NCBI GenBank assembly: GCA_964036275.1
Contig: OZ038439.1
Location: 7,136,169-7,200,168, forward strand
Direction of reading: 5' to 3'
DNA length: 64,000 nt
From: Litoditis marina
Lineage: Eukaryota > Nematoda > Chromadorea > Rhabditida > Rhabditidae
Position 1 is the stretch's first letter. Each line of letters opens with the position of its first letter. The notes beneath the pieces were generated by a model. That model had not been told where the DNA came from. It did no database searches and saw only the letters and a program-made list of their open reading frames with translations. The position numbers and the translations under genes are program-made. Of this stretch, positions 25,371 through 36,516 are shown one piece after another.

Positions 25371-26408
25371 GTTGAAAATTGATAATGTAAAAGATTATTC
25401 TTCATCTATTATGGTTTTGAAAACTATTCCATATGATTTTGAGTTGCTCCTACTTACCACATGAAAAAACGTGATTTTTTGCGACGCCATGACGTCGCAA
25501 ACTGGGACATTGGCCAGAAGGTCAATTTTATTGAAAATTGATAATGTTAAAGTTTATTCTTCATCTATTATGGTTTTGAAAACTATTCCATATGGTTTTG
25601 AGTTGCTCCTACTTACCACGTGGAAAATGTGATTTTTTGCGACGCCATGACGTTGCAAACTGGGACATTGGCCAGAAGGTCAATGTTATTGAAAATTGAT
25701 AATGTTAACGTTCATTCTTCATCTATTATGGTTTTGAAAACTATTCCATATGGTTTTGAGTTGCTCCTACTTACCACGTGGAAAAACGTGATTTTTTGCT
25801 ACGCCATGACGTCGCAAACTAGGACATTGGCCAGATGGTCAATTTTATTGAAAATTGATAATGTAAAAGTTTATTCTTCATCTATTATGGTTTTGAAAAC
25901 TATTCCATATGGTTTTGAGTTGCTCCTACTTACCACGTGGAAAAACGTGATTTTTTGCGACGCCATGACGTTGCAAACTGGGACATTGGCCAGAAGGTCA
26001 ATTTTATTAAAAATTGATAATGTTAAAGTTTATTCTCCATCTATTATGGTTTTGAAGACTATTTCATATGGTTTCGAGTTGCTCCTACTTACCACGTGGA
26101 AACACGTGATTTTTTGCGACGCCATGACGTCGCAAACTGGGACATTGGCCAGAAGGTCAATTTTATTAAAAATTGATAATGTTAAAGTTTATTCTTCATC
26201 TATTATGGTTTTTCAAACGATTCCATATGATTTTGAGTTGCTCCTACTTACCACGTGGAAAAACGTGATTTTTTGCGACGCCATGACGTCGCAAACTGGG
26301 ACATTGGCCAGAAGGTCAATTTTATTGAAAATTGATAATGTTAAAGTTTATTCTTCATCTATTATGGTTTTTCAAACGATTCCATATGATTTTGAGTTGC
26401 TCCTACTT
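24989..26408 (+). repeat. Segmental duplication, copy 2 (2861-bp spacing)
   Basis: This is the partner of 22128-23547. A private change here is CCACATGAAAAAACG near 25459, where the other copy has CCACGTGAAAAAACG. Confidence 0.8.
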
Positions 26409-27530
26409 ACCACGTGGAAAAACGTGATTTTTTGCGACGCCATGACGTCGCAAACTGGGACATTGGCCCGAAGGTCAATTTTATTGAAAATTGATAATGT
26501 TAACGTTCATTCTTCATCTATTATGGTTTTGAAAACTATTCCATATGATTTTGAGTTGCTCCTACTTACCACGTGGAAAAACGTGATTTTTTGCGACGCC
26601 ATGACGTCGCAAACTGGGACATTGGCCCGAAGGTCAATTTTATTGAAAATTGATAATGTTAACGTTCATTCTTCATCTATTATGGTTTTGAAAACTATTC
26701 CATATGGTTTTGAGTTGCTCCTACTTACCACGTGGAAAAACGTGATTTTTTGCGACGCCATGACGTCGCAAACTGGGACATTGGCCAGATGGTCAATTTT
26801 ATTGAAAATTGATAATGTTAACGTTCATTCTTCATCTATTATGGTTTTGAAAACTATTCCATATGGTTTTGAGTTGCTCCTACTTACCACGTGGAAAAAC
26901 GTGATTTTTTGCGACGTCATGACGTCGCAAACTGGGACATTGGCCCGAAGGTCAATTTTATTGAAAATTGATAATGTTAACGTTCATTCTTCATCTATTA
27001 TGGTTTTGAAAACTATTCCATATGGTTTTGAGTTGCTCCTACTTACCACGTGGAAAAACGTGATTTTTTGCGACGCCATGACGTCGCAAACTGGGACATT
27101 GGCCCGAAGGTCAATTTTATTGAAAATTGATAATGTTAACGTTCATTCTTCATCTATTATGGTTTTGAAAACTATTCCATATGATTTTGAGTTGCTCCTA
27201 CTTACCACGTGGAAAAACGTGATTTTTTGCGACGCCATGACGTCGCAAACTGGGACATTGGCCCGAAGGTCAATTTTATTGAAAATTGATAATGTTAACG
27301 TTTATTCTTCATCTATTATGGTTTTGAAATCTATTCCATATGGTTTTGAGTTGCTCATACTTACCACGTGGAAAAACGTGATTTTTTGCGACGCCATGAC
27401 GTCGCAAACTGGGACATTGGCCCGAAGGTCAATTTTATTGAAAATTGATAATGTTAACGTTCATTCTTCATCTATTATGGTTTTGAAAACTATTCCATAT
27501 GATTTTGAGTTGCTCCTACTTACCACGTGA
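26409..27530 (+). repeat. Homogeneous run of GTTAACGTTC monomers
   Basis: About seven consecutive monomers share GGCCCGAAGG (one has GGCCAGATGG) and GTTAACGTTCATTC (one has GTTAACGTTTATTC). They differ mainly at CATATGGTT/CATATGATT. This looks like a local expansion of one subfamily at monomer level. Confidence 0.75.
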
Positions 27531-28020
27531 AAAAACGTGATTTTTTGCGACGCCATGACGTCGCAAACTGGGACATTGGCCAGAAGGTCAATTTTATTGA
27601 AAATTGATAATGTTAAAGTTTATTCTTCATCTATTATGGTTTTGAAATCTATTCCATATGGTTTTGAGTTGCTCCTACTTACCACGTGGAAAAACGTGAT
27701 TTTTTGCGACGCCATGACGTCGCAAACTGAGACATTGGCCAGAAGGTCAATTTTATTGAAAATTGATAATGTTAAAGTTTATTCTTCATCTATTATGGTT
27801 TTGAAATCTATTCCATATGGTTTTGAGTTGCTCCTACTTACCACGTGGAAACACGTGATTTTTTGCGACGCCATGACGTCGCAAACTGGGACATTGGCCA
27901 GAAGGTCAATTTTATTGAAAATTGATAATGTTAAAGATTATTCTTCATCTATTATGGTTTTGAAAACTATTCCATATGATTTTGAGTTGCTCCTACTTAC
28001 CACGTGAAAAAACGTGATTT

Positions 28021-28044
28021 TTTGCGACGTCATGACGTCGCAAA
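28021..28044. other. Perfect 24-bp palindrome variant of the core
   Basis: Here the left half is TTTGCGACGTCA, making the 24 bases an exact self-complementary sequence. The same perfect form was read starting at 26908, 30251, 30728, 31523, 32476, 32794, 33271, 34861, 35179, 35374, 35533, 35851, 36169, 37633, 45587 and 45904. That makes 17 copies, nearly all between 26.9 and 37.7 kb. It differs from the common form by a single C-to-T change. Confidence 0.85.
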
Positions 28045-28158
28045 CTGGGACATTGGCCAGATGGTCAATTTTATTGAAAATTGATAATGGTAAAGTTTAT
28101 TCTTCTTCTATTATGGTTTTGAAAACTATTCCATATGGTTTTGAGTTGCTCCTACTTA

Positions 28159-28175
28159 CCACGTGGAAAAACGTG
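28159..28175. other. G-box palindrome plus ACGTG half-site (reference copy)
   Basis: CCACGTGG is an 8-bp palindrome containing CACGTG, the core bound by plant bZIP and bHLH factors. It is followed after GGAAAA by ACGTG, so CACGT and ACGTG also form a short inverted repeat. Most monomers carry it. Recurrent broken forms are CCACATGG (for example 87-94), CCATGTGG (12115-12122), CCACGTCG (for example near 1365) and CCACGTGA. Because it is part of a satellite, transcriptional function is doubtful. Confidence 0.7.
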
Positions 28176-28179
28176 ATTT

Positions 28180-28203
28180 TTTGCGACGCCATGACGTCGC
28201 AAA
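28180..28203. other. 24-bp near-palindrome of the monomer core (reference copy)
   Basis: The two 12-base halves are TTTGCGACGCCA and TGACGTCGCAAA. They are reverse complements except for one mismatched pair (C instead of T at the tenth base of the left half). The element recurs once per monomer across the array and contains GACGTC and TGACGTC. A dyad like this could extrude as a cruciform or be bound by a dimeric DNA-binding protein such as a bZIP factor; neither is shown by the sequence. Confidence 0.85.
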
Positions 28204-28223
28204 CTAGGACATTGGCCAGATGG

Positions 28224-28243
28224 TCAATTTTATTGAAAATTGA
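28224..28243. other. AT-rich hairpin dyad TCAATTTT-ATTG-AAAATTGA (reference copy)
   Basis: This perfect 8-bp inverted repeat with a 4-nt loop is present in most monomers. Subfamilies break one arm: TCAACTTT (28-37 kb and elsewhere), GACAATTG (38-48 kb) and AAAACTGA (38-53 kb). It is a second dyad independent of the CpG-rich core. Confidence 0.75.
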
Positions 28244-28608
28244 TAATGTTACAGTTTATTCTTCATCTATTATGGTTTTGAAAACTATTCCATATGGTTT
28301 TGAGTTGCTCCTACTTACCACGTGGAAAAACGTGATTTTTTGCTACGCCATGACGTCGCAAACTAGGACATTGGCCAGATGGTCAATTTTATTGAAAATT
28401 GATAATGTAAAAGTTTATTCTTCATCTATTATGGTTTTGAAAACTATTTCATATGATTTTGAATTGCTCCTGCTTACCACGTGGAAAAACGTGATTTTTT
28501 GCGACGCCATGACGTCGCAAACTGGGACATTGGCCAGAAGGTCAACTTTATTGAAAATTGATAATGTTAAAGTTTATTCCTCATCTATTATGGTTTTGAA
28601 AACTATTA

Positions 28609-30183
28609 CATATGGTTTTGAGTTGCTCCTACTTACCACGTGGAAAAACGTGATTTTTTTGCGATGTCATGAAGTCGCAAACTGGGACCTTGGCCAGATG
28701 GTCAATTTTATTGAAAATTGATAATGGTAAAGTTTATTCTTCATCTATTATGGTTTTGAAAACTATTCCATATGGTTTTGAGTTGCTCCTACTTACCACG
28801 TGGAAAAACGTGATTTTTTGCGACGCCATGACGTCGCAAACTAGGACATTGGCCAGATGGTCAATTTTATTGAAAATTGATAATGTTACAGTTTATTCTT
28901 CATCTATTATGGTTTTTCAAACTATTTCATATGATTTGGAGTTGCTCCTACTTACCACGTGAAAAAACGTGATTTTTTGCTACGCCATGACGTCGCAAAC
29001 TAGGACATTGGCCAGATGGTCAATTTTATTGAAAATTGATAATGGTAAAGTTTATTCTTCATCTATTATGGTTTTGAAAACTATTCCATATGGTTTTGAG
29101 TTGCTCCTACTTACCACGTGGAAAAACGTGATTTTTTGCGACGCCATGACGTCGCAAACTGGGACATTGGCCAGAAGGTCAATTTTATTGAAAATTGATA
29201 ATGTTAAAGTTTATTCTTCATCTATTATGGTTTTGAAAACTATTCCACATGGTTTTGAGTTGCTCCTACTTACCACATGGAAAAAACGTGATTTTTTGCT
29301 ACGCCATGACGTCGCAAACTGGGACATTGGCCAGAAGGTCAACTTTATTGAAAATTGATAATGTTAAAGTTTATTCTTCATCTAATATGGTTTTGAAAAC
29401 TATTCCATATGGTTTTGAGTTGCTCCTACTTACCACGTGGAAAAACGTGATTTTTTTGCGATGTCATGAAGTCGCAAACTGGGACCTTGGCCAGATGGTC
29501 AATTTTATTGAAAATTGATAATGGTAAAGTTTATTCTTCATCTATTATGGTTTTGAAAACTATTCCATATGGTTTTGAGTTGCTCCTACTTACCACGTGG
29601 AAAAACGTGATTTTTTGCGACGCCATGACGTCGCAAACTAGGACATTGGCCAGATGGTCAATTTTATTGAAAATTGATAATGTTACAGTTTATTCTTCAT
29701 CTATTATGGTTTTTCAAACTATTTCATATGATTTGGAGTTGCTCCTACTTACCACGTGAAAAAACGTGATTTTTTGCTACGCCATGACGTCGCAAACTAG
29801 GACATTGGCCAGATGGTCAATTTTATTGAAAATTGATAATGGTAAAGTTTATTCTTCATCTATTATGGTTTTGAAAACTATTCCATATGGTTTTGAGTTG
29901 CTCCTACTTACCACGTGGAAAAACGTGATTTTTTGCGACGCCATGACGTCGCAAACTGGGACATTGGCCAGAAGGTCAATTTTATTGAAAATTGATAATG
30001 TTAAAGTTTATTCTTCATCTATTATGGTTTTGAAAACTATTCCACATGGTTTTGAGTTGCTCCTACTTACCACATGGAAAAAACGTGATTTTTTGCTACG
30101 CCATGACGTCGCAAACTGGGACATTGGCCAGAAGGTCAACTTTATTGAAAATTGATAATGTTAAAGTTTATTCCTCATCTATT
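28609..30183 (+). repeat. 797-bp pentamer HOR, two tandem copies
   Basis: Positions 28609-29375 match 29406-30172 (period 797 = 5 x 159 + 2), with no difference noticed inside. Markers are GCGATGTCATGAAGTCGC with GGGACCTTGG (28663, 29460), TATGATTTGGAG and ATGGAAAAAACGTG. The first visible mismatch on the right is 29376 (T) against 30173 (C). Confidence 0.88.
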
Positions 30184-33100
30184 ATGGTTTTGAAAACTAT
30201 TCCATATGGTTTTGAGTTGCTCCTACTTACCACGTGGAAAAACGTGATTTTTTGCGACGTCATGACGTCGCAAACTGGGACATTGGCCAGATGGTCAATT
30301 TTATTGAAAATTGATAATGGTAAAGTTTATTCTTCATCTATTATGGTTTTGAAAACTATTCCATATGGTTTTGAGTTGCTCCTACTTACCACGTGGAAAA
30401 ACGTGATTTTTTGCGACGCCATGACGTCGCAAACTAGGACATTGGCCAGATGGTCAATTTTATTGAAAATTGATAATGTTACAGTTTATTCTTCATCTAT
30501 TATGGTTTTGAAAACTATTTCATATGATTTTGAATTGCTCCTGCTTACCACGTGGAAAAACGTGATTTTTTGCGACGCCATGACGTCGCAAACTGGGACA
30601 TTGGCCAGAAGGTCAACTTTATTGAAAATTAATAATGTTAAAGTTTATTCCTCATCTATTATGGTTTTGAAAACTATTCCATATGGTTTTGAGTTGCTCC
30701 TACTTACCACGTGGAAAAACGTGATTTTTTGCGACGTCATGACGTCGCAAACTGGGACATTGGCCAGATGGTCAATTTTATTGAAAATTGATAATGGTAA
30801 AGTTTATTCTTCTTCTATTATGGTTTTGAAAACTATTCCATATGGTTTTGAGTTGCTCCTACTTACCACGTGGAAAAACGTGATTTTTTGCGACGCCATG
30901 ACGTCGCAAACTAGGACATTGGCCAGATGGTCAATTTTATTGAAAATTGATAATGTTACAGTTTATTCTTCATCTATTATGGTTTTGAAAACTATTCCAT
31001 ATGGTTTTGAGTTGCTCCTACTTACCACGTGGAAAAACGTGATGTTTTGCTACGCCATGACGTCGCAAACTAGGACATTGGCCAGATGGTCAATTTTATT
31101 GAAAATTGATAATGTTACAGTTTATTCTTTATCTATTATGGTTTTGAAAACTATTCCATATGGTTTTGAATTGCTCCTGCTTACCACGTGGAAAAACGTG
31201 ATTTTTTGCGACGCCATGACGTCGCAAACTGGGACATTGGCCAGATGGTCAATTTTATTGAAAATTGATAATGTTACAGTTTATTCTTCATCTATTATGG
31301 TTTTTCAAACTATTTCATATGATTTTGAGTTGCTCCTACTTACCACGTGAAAGAACGTGATTTTTTGCGACGCCATGACGTCGCAAACTGGGACATTGGC
31401 CAGAAGGTCAACTTTATTGAAAATTAATAATGTTAAAGTTTATTCCTCATCTATTATGGTTTTGAAAACTATTCCATATGGTTTTGAGTTGCTCCTACTT
31501 ACCACGTGGAAAAACGTGATTTTTTGCGACGTCATGACGTCGCAAACTGGGACATTGGCCAGATGGTCAATTTTATTGAAAATTAATAATGTTAAAGTTT
31601 ATTCCTCATCTATTATGGTTTTGAAAACTATTCCATATGACTTTGAGTTGCTCCTACTTACCACGTGGAAAAACGTGATTTTTTGCGACGCCATGACGTC
31701 GCAAACTAGGACATTGGCCAGATGGTCAATTTTATTGAAAATTGATAATGTTACAGTTTATTCTTCATCTATTATGGTTTTGAAAACTATTCCATATGGT
31801 TTTGAGTTGCTCCTACTTACCACGTGGAAAAACGTGATTTTTTGCTACGCCATGACGTCGCAAACTAGGACATTGGCCAGATGGTCAATTTTATTGAAAA
31901 TTGATAATGTTACAGTTTATTCTTCATCTATTATGGTTTTGAAAACTATTCCATATGGTTTTGAATTGCTCCTGCTTACCACGTGGAAAAACGTGATTTT
32001 TTGCGACGCCATGACGTCGCAAACTGGGACATTGGCCAGATGGTCAATTTTATTGAAAATTGATAATGTTACAGTTTATTCTTCATCTATTATGGTTTTT
32101 CAAACTATTTCATATGATTTTGAGTTGCTCCTACTTACCACGTGAAAGAACGTGATTTTTTGCGACGCCTTGACGTCGCAAACTGGGACATTGGCCAGAA
32201 GGTCAATTTTATTGAAAATTGATAATGTTAAAGTTTATTTTTCATCTATTATGGTTTTGAAAACTATTCCACATGGTTTTGAGTTGCTCCTACTTACCAC
32301 ATGGAAAACGTGATTTTTTGCTACGCCATGACGTCGCAAACTAGGACATTGGCCAGAAGGTCAACTTTATTGAAAATTGATAATGTTAAAGTTTCTTCCT
32401 CATCTATTATGGTTTTGAAAACTATTCCATATGGTTTTGAGTTGCTCCTACTTACCACGTGGAAAAACGTGATTTTTTGCGACGTCATGACGTCGCAAAC
32501 TGGGACATTGGCCAGATGGTCAATTTTATTGAAAATTGATAATGGTAAAGTTTATTCTTCATCTATTATGGTTTTGAAAACTATTCCATATGGTTTTGAG
32601 TTGCTCCTACTTACCACGTGGAAAAACGTGATTTTTTGCGACGCCATGACGTCGCAAACTAGGACATTGGCCAGAAGGTCAACTTTATTGAAAATTGATA
32701 ATGTTAAAGTTTATTCCTCATCTATTATGGTTTTGAAAACTATTCCATATGGTTTTGAGTTGCTCCTACTTACCACGTGGAAAAACGTGATTTTTTGCGA
32801 CGTCATGACGTCGCAAACTGGGACATTGGCCAGATGGTCAATTTTATTGAAAATTGATAATGGTAAAGTTTATTCTTCATCTATTATGGTTTTGAAAACT
32901 ATTCCATATGGTTTTGAGTTGCTCCTACTTACCACGTGGAAAAACGTGATTTTTTGCGACGCCATGACGTCGCAAACTAGGACATTGGCCAGATGGTCAA
33001 TTTTATTGAAAATTGATAATGTTACAGTTTATTCTTCATCTATTATGGTTTTGAAAACTATTTCATATGATTTTGAATTGCTCCTGCTTACCACGTGGAA

Positions 33101-34080
33101 AAACGTGATTTTTTGCGACGCCATGACGTCGCAAACTGGGACATTGGCCAGAAGGTCAACTTTATTGAAAATTAATAATGGTAAAGTTTATTCCTCATCT
33201 ATTATGGTTTTGAAAACTATTCCATATGGTTTTGAGTTGCTCCTACTTACCACGTGAAAAAACGTGATTTTTTGCGACGTCATGACGTCGCAAACTGGGA
33301 CATTGGCCAGATGGTCAATTTTATTGAAAATTGATAATGTAAAAGTTTATTCTTCATCTATTATGGTTTTGAAAACTATTCCATATGGTTTTGAATTGCT
33401 CCTGCTTACCACGTGGAAAAACGTGATTTTTTGCGACGCCATGACGTCGCAAACTGGGACATTGGCCAGAAGGTCAACTTTATTGAAAATTGATAAAGTT
33501 AAAGTTTATTCCTCATCTGTTATGGTTTTGAAAACTATTCCATATGGTTTTGAGTTGCTCCTACTTACCACGTGGAAAAACGTGATTTTTTGCGATGTCA
33601 TGAAGTCGCAAACTGGGACCTTGGCCAGATGGTCAATTTCATTGAAAATTGATAATGGTAAAGTTTATTCTTCATCTATTATGGTTTTGAAAACTATTCC
33701 ATATGGTTTTGAGTTGCTCCTACTTACCACGTGGAAAAACGTGATTTTTTGCGACGCCATGACGTCGCAAACTAGGACATTGGCCAGATGGTCAATTTTA
33801 TTGAAAATTGATAATGTTACAGTTTATTCTTCATCTATTATGGTTTTTCAAACTATTTCATATGATTTTGAGTTGCTCCTACTTACCACGTGAAAGAACG
33901 TGATTTTTTGCGACGCCATGACGTCGCAAACTGGGACATTGGCCAGAAGGTCAATTTTATTGAAAATTGATAATGTTAAAGTTTATTCTTCATGTATTAT
34001 GGTTTTGAAAACTATTCCACATGGTTTTGAGTTGCTCCTACTTACCACATGGAAAAACGTGATTTTTTGCTACGCCATGA
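30184..34080 (+). repeat. Satellite segment dominated by AATGGTAAAG and TCAACTTT units
   Basis: Monomers with AATGGTAAAG, GTTACAGTT and TCAACTTTATTG (some followed by AATTAATAATG) alternate in irregular dimer and trimer order. Perfect-palindrome cores occur at 30251, 30728, 31523, 32476, 32794 and 33271. CACGTGAAAGAACG junctions near 31346, 32141 and 33889 mark a small clonal family. Confidence 0.7.
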
Positions 34081-35034
34081 CGTCGCAAACTAGGACATTG
34101 GCCAGAAGGTCAACTTTATTGAAAATTGATAATGTTAAAGTTTATTCCTCATCTATTATGGTTTTGAAAACTATTCCATATGGTTTTGAGTTGCTCCTAC
34201 TTACCACGTGGAAAAACGTGATTTTTTGCGACGCCATGACGTCGCAAACTGGGACATTGGCCAGAAGGTCAATTTTATTGAAAATTGATAATGGTAAAGT
34301 TTATTCCTCATCTATTATGGTTTTGAAAACTATTCCATATGGTTTTGAGTTGCTCCTACTTACCACGTGGAAAAACGTGATTTTTTGCGACGCCATGACG
34401 TCGCAAACTAGGACATTGGCCAGAAGGTCAACTTTATTGAAAATTGATAATGTTAAAGTTTATTCCTCATCTATTATGGTTTTGAAAACTATTCCATATG
34501 GTTTTGAGTTGCTCCTACTTACCACGTGGAAAAACGTGATTTTTTGCGACGCCATGACGTCGCAAACTGGGACATTGGCCAGATGGTCAATTTTATTGAA
34601 AATTGATAATGGTAAAGTTTATTCTTCATCTATTATGGTTTTGAAAACTATTCCATATGGTTTTGAGTTGCTCCTACTTACCACGTGGAAAAACGTGATT
34701 TTTTGCGACGCCATGACGTCGCAAACTAGGACATTGGCCAGAAGGTCAACTTTATTGAAAATTGATAATGTTAAAGTTTATTCCTCATCTATTATGGTTT
34801 TGAAAACTATTCCATATGGTTTTGAGTTGCTCCTACTTACCACGTGGAAAAACGTGATTTTTTGCGACGTCATGACGTCGCAAACTGGGACATTGGCCAG
34901 ATGGTCAATTTTATTGAAAATTGATAATGGTAAAGTTTATTCTTCTTCTATTATGGTTTTGAAAACTATTCCATATGGTTTTGAGTTGCTCCTACTTACC
35001 ACGTGGAAAAACGTGATTTTTTGCGACGCCATGA
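34081..35034 (+). repeat. 318-bp dimer HOR, three copies
   Basis: The marker CAAACTAGG followed by AGAAGGTCAACTTT recurs at 34086, 34404 and 34722, exactly 318 bp apart. It alternates with a CAAACTGGG unit carrying AATGGTAAAG. The third copy ends in the perfect-palindrome form at 34861. Confidence 0.85.
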
Positions 35035-35230
35035 CGTCGCAAAGTAGGACATTGACCAGATGGTCAATTTTATTGAAAATTGATAATGTTACAGTTTATT
35101 CTTCATCTATTATGGTTTTGAAAACTATTCCTAATGGTTTTGAGTTGCTCCTACTTACCACGTGGAAAAACGTGATTTTTTGCGACGTCATGACGTCGCA
35201 AACTGGGACATTGGCCAGATGGTCAATTTT

Positions 35231-35266
35231 GTCGCAAACTAGGACATTGGCCAGATGGTCAATTTT
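35231..35266 (+). repeat. 36-bp intramonomer duplication, copy 1
   Basis: A 36-base piece starting GTCGCAAACTAGG and ending GGTCAATTTT is inserted directly after the equivalent piece of the same monomer. The join reads CAATTTTGTCGCAAAC. This gives one 195-bp unit. Confidence 0.88.
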
Positions 35267-36220
35267 GTTGAAAATTGATAATGTAAAAGATTATTCTTCA
35301 TCTATTATGGTTTTGAAAACTATTCCATATGATTTTGAGTTGCTCCTACTTACCACGTGGAAAAACGTGATTTTTTGCGACGTCATGACGTCGCAAACTG
35401 GGACATTGGCCAGATGGTCAATTTTATTGAAAATTGATAATGGTAAAGTTTATTCTTCATCTATTATGGTTTTGAAAACTATTCCATATGGTTTTGAGTT
35501 GCTCCTACTTACCACGTGGAAAAACGTGATTTTTTGCGACGTCATGACGTCGCAAACTGGGACATTGGCCAGATGGTCAATTTTATTGAAAATTGATAAT
35601 GGTAAAGTTTATTCTTCATCTATTATGGTTTTGAAAACTATTCCATATGGTTTTGAGTTGCTCCTACTTACCACGTGGAAAAACGTGATTTTTTGCGACG
35701 CCATGACGTCGCAAACTAGGACATTGGCCAGATGGTCAATTTTATTGAAAATTGATAATGTTACAGTTTATTCTTCATCTATTATGGTTTTGAAAACTAT
35801 TTCATATGATTTTGAATTGCTCCTGCTTACCACGTGGAAAAACGTGATTTTTTGCGACGTCATGACGTCGCAAACTGGGACATTGGCCAGATGGTCAATT
35901 TTATTGAAAATTGATAATGGTAAAGTTTATTCTTCTTCTATTATGGTTTTGAAAACTATTCCATATGGTTTTGAGTTGCTCCTACTTACCACGTGGAAAA
36001 ACGTGATTTTTTGCGACGCCATGACGTCGCAAAGTAGGACATTGACCAGATGGTCAATTTTATTGAAAATTGATAATGTTACAGTTTATTCTTCATCTAT
36101 TATGGTTTTGAAAACTATTCCTAATGGTTTTGAGTTGCTCCTACTTACCACGTGGAAAAACGTGATTTTTTGCGACGTCATGACGTCGCAAACTGGGACA
36201 TTGGCCAGATGGTCAATTTT

Positions 36221-36256
36221 GTCGCAAACTAGGACATTGGCCAGATGGTCAATTTT
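36221..36256 (+). repeat. 36-bp intramonomer duplication, copy 2
   Basis: This is the same insertion as at 35231-35266, 990 bp downstream. It was copied as part of the HOR rather than arising independently. Confidence 0.88.
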
Positions 36257-36516
36257 GTTGAAAATTGATAATGTAAAAGATTATTCTTCATCTATTATGG
36301 TTTTGAAAACTATTCCATATGATTTTGAGTTGCTCCTACTTACCACGTGAAAAAACGTGATTTTTTGCGACGCCATGACGTCGCAAACTGGGACATTGGC
36401 CAGATGGTCAATTTTATTGAAAATTGATAATGGTAAAGTTTATTCTTCTTCTATTATGGTTTTGAAAACTATTCCATATGGTTTTGAGTTGCTCCTACTT
36501 ACCACGTGGAAAAACG

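Larger units (their letters stand above)
28131..28289 (+). repeat. Representative consensus-like 159-bp monomer
   Basis: This unit is offered as a reference monomer, starting at an arbitrary phase. In order it shows the palindrome CCATATGG (28131-28138), the G-box palindrome CCACGTGG (28159-28166), a second ACGTG half-site at 28171-28175, a T6 tract, a 24-bp near-palindrome (28180-28203), TGGCCA (28213-28218) and a hairpin TCAATTTT/AAAATTGA with loop ATTG (28224-28243). All six consensus CpGs lie between about 28160 and 28200; the rest is AT-rich and CpG-free. The next monomer begins with the same CCATATGG motif. Confidence 0.9.
27531..28608 (+). repeat. Transition from GAAATCTATT to AATGGTAAAG monomers
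   Basis: Monomers with GAAATCTATTCC give way to units with AATGGTAAAGTTT and GTCAACTTTATTG that dominate to 37 kb. The perfect 24-bp palindrome occurs at 28021. No non-satellite sequence was seen. Confidence 0.65.
34836..36349 (+). repeat. 990-bp HOR, two copies
   Basis: Positions 34836-35359 match 35826-36349, bounded by mismatches at 34835/35825 and 35360/36350. The period 990 equals 6 x 159 + 36; the extra 36 bases are an internal duplication within one monomer. Shared markers are TCTTCTTCTATT, GCAAAGTAGGACATTGACC and ATTCCTAATGG. Confidence 0.88.

Noticed and set aside
28159..28166. Functional promoter at each G-box
   Set aside because: CACGTG occurs once per monomer as part of the repeat, with no adjacent gene or distinctive TATA arrangement. 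Recorded only as a motif.
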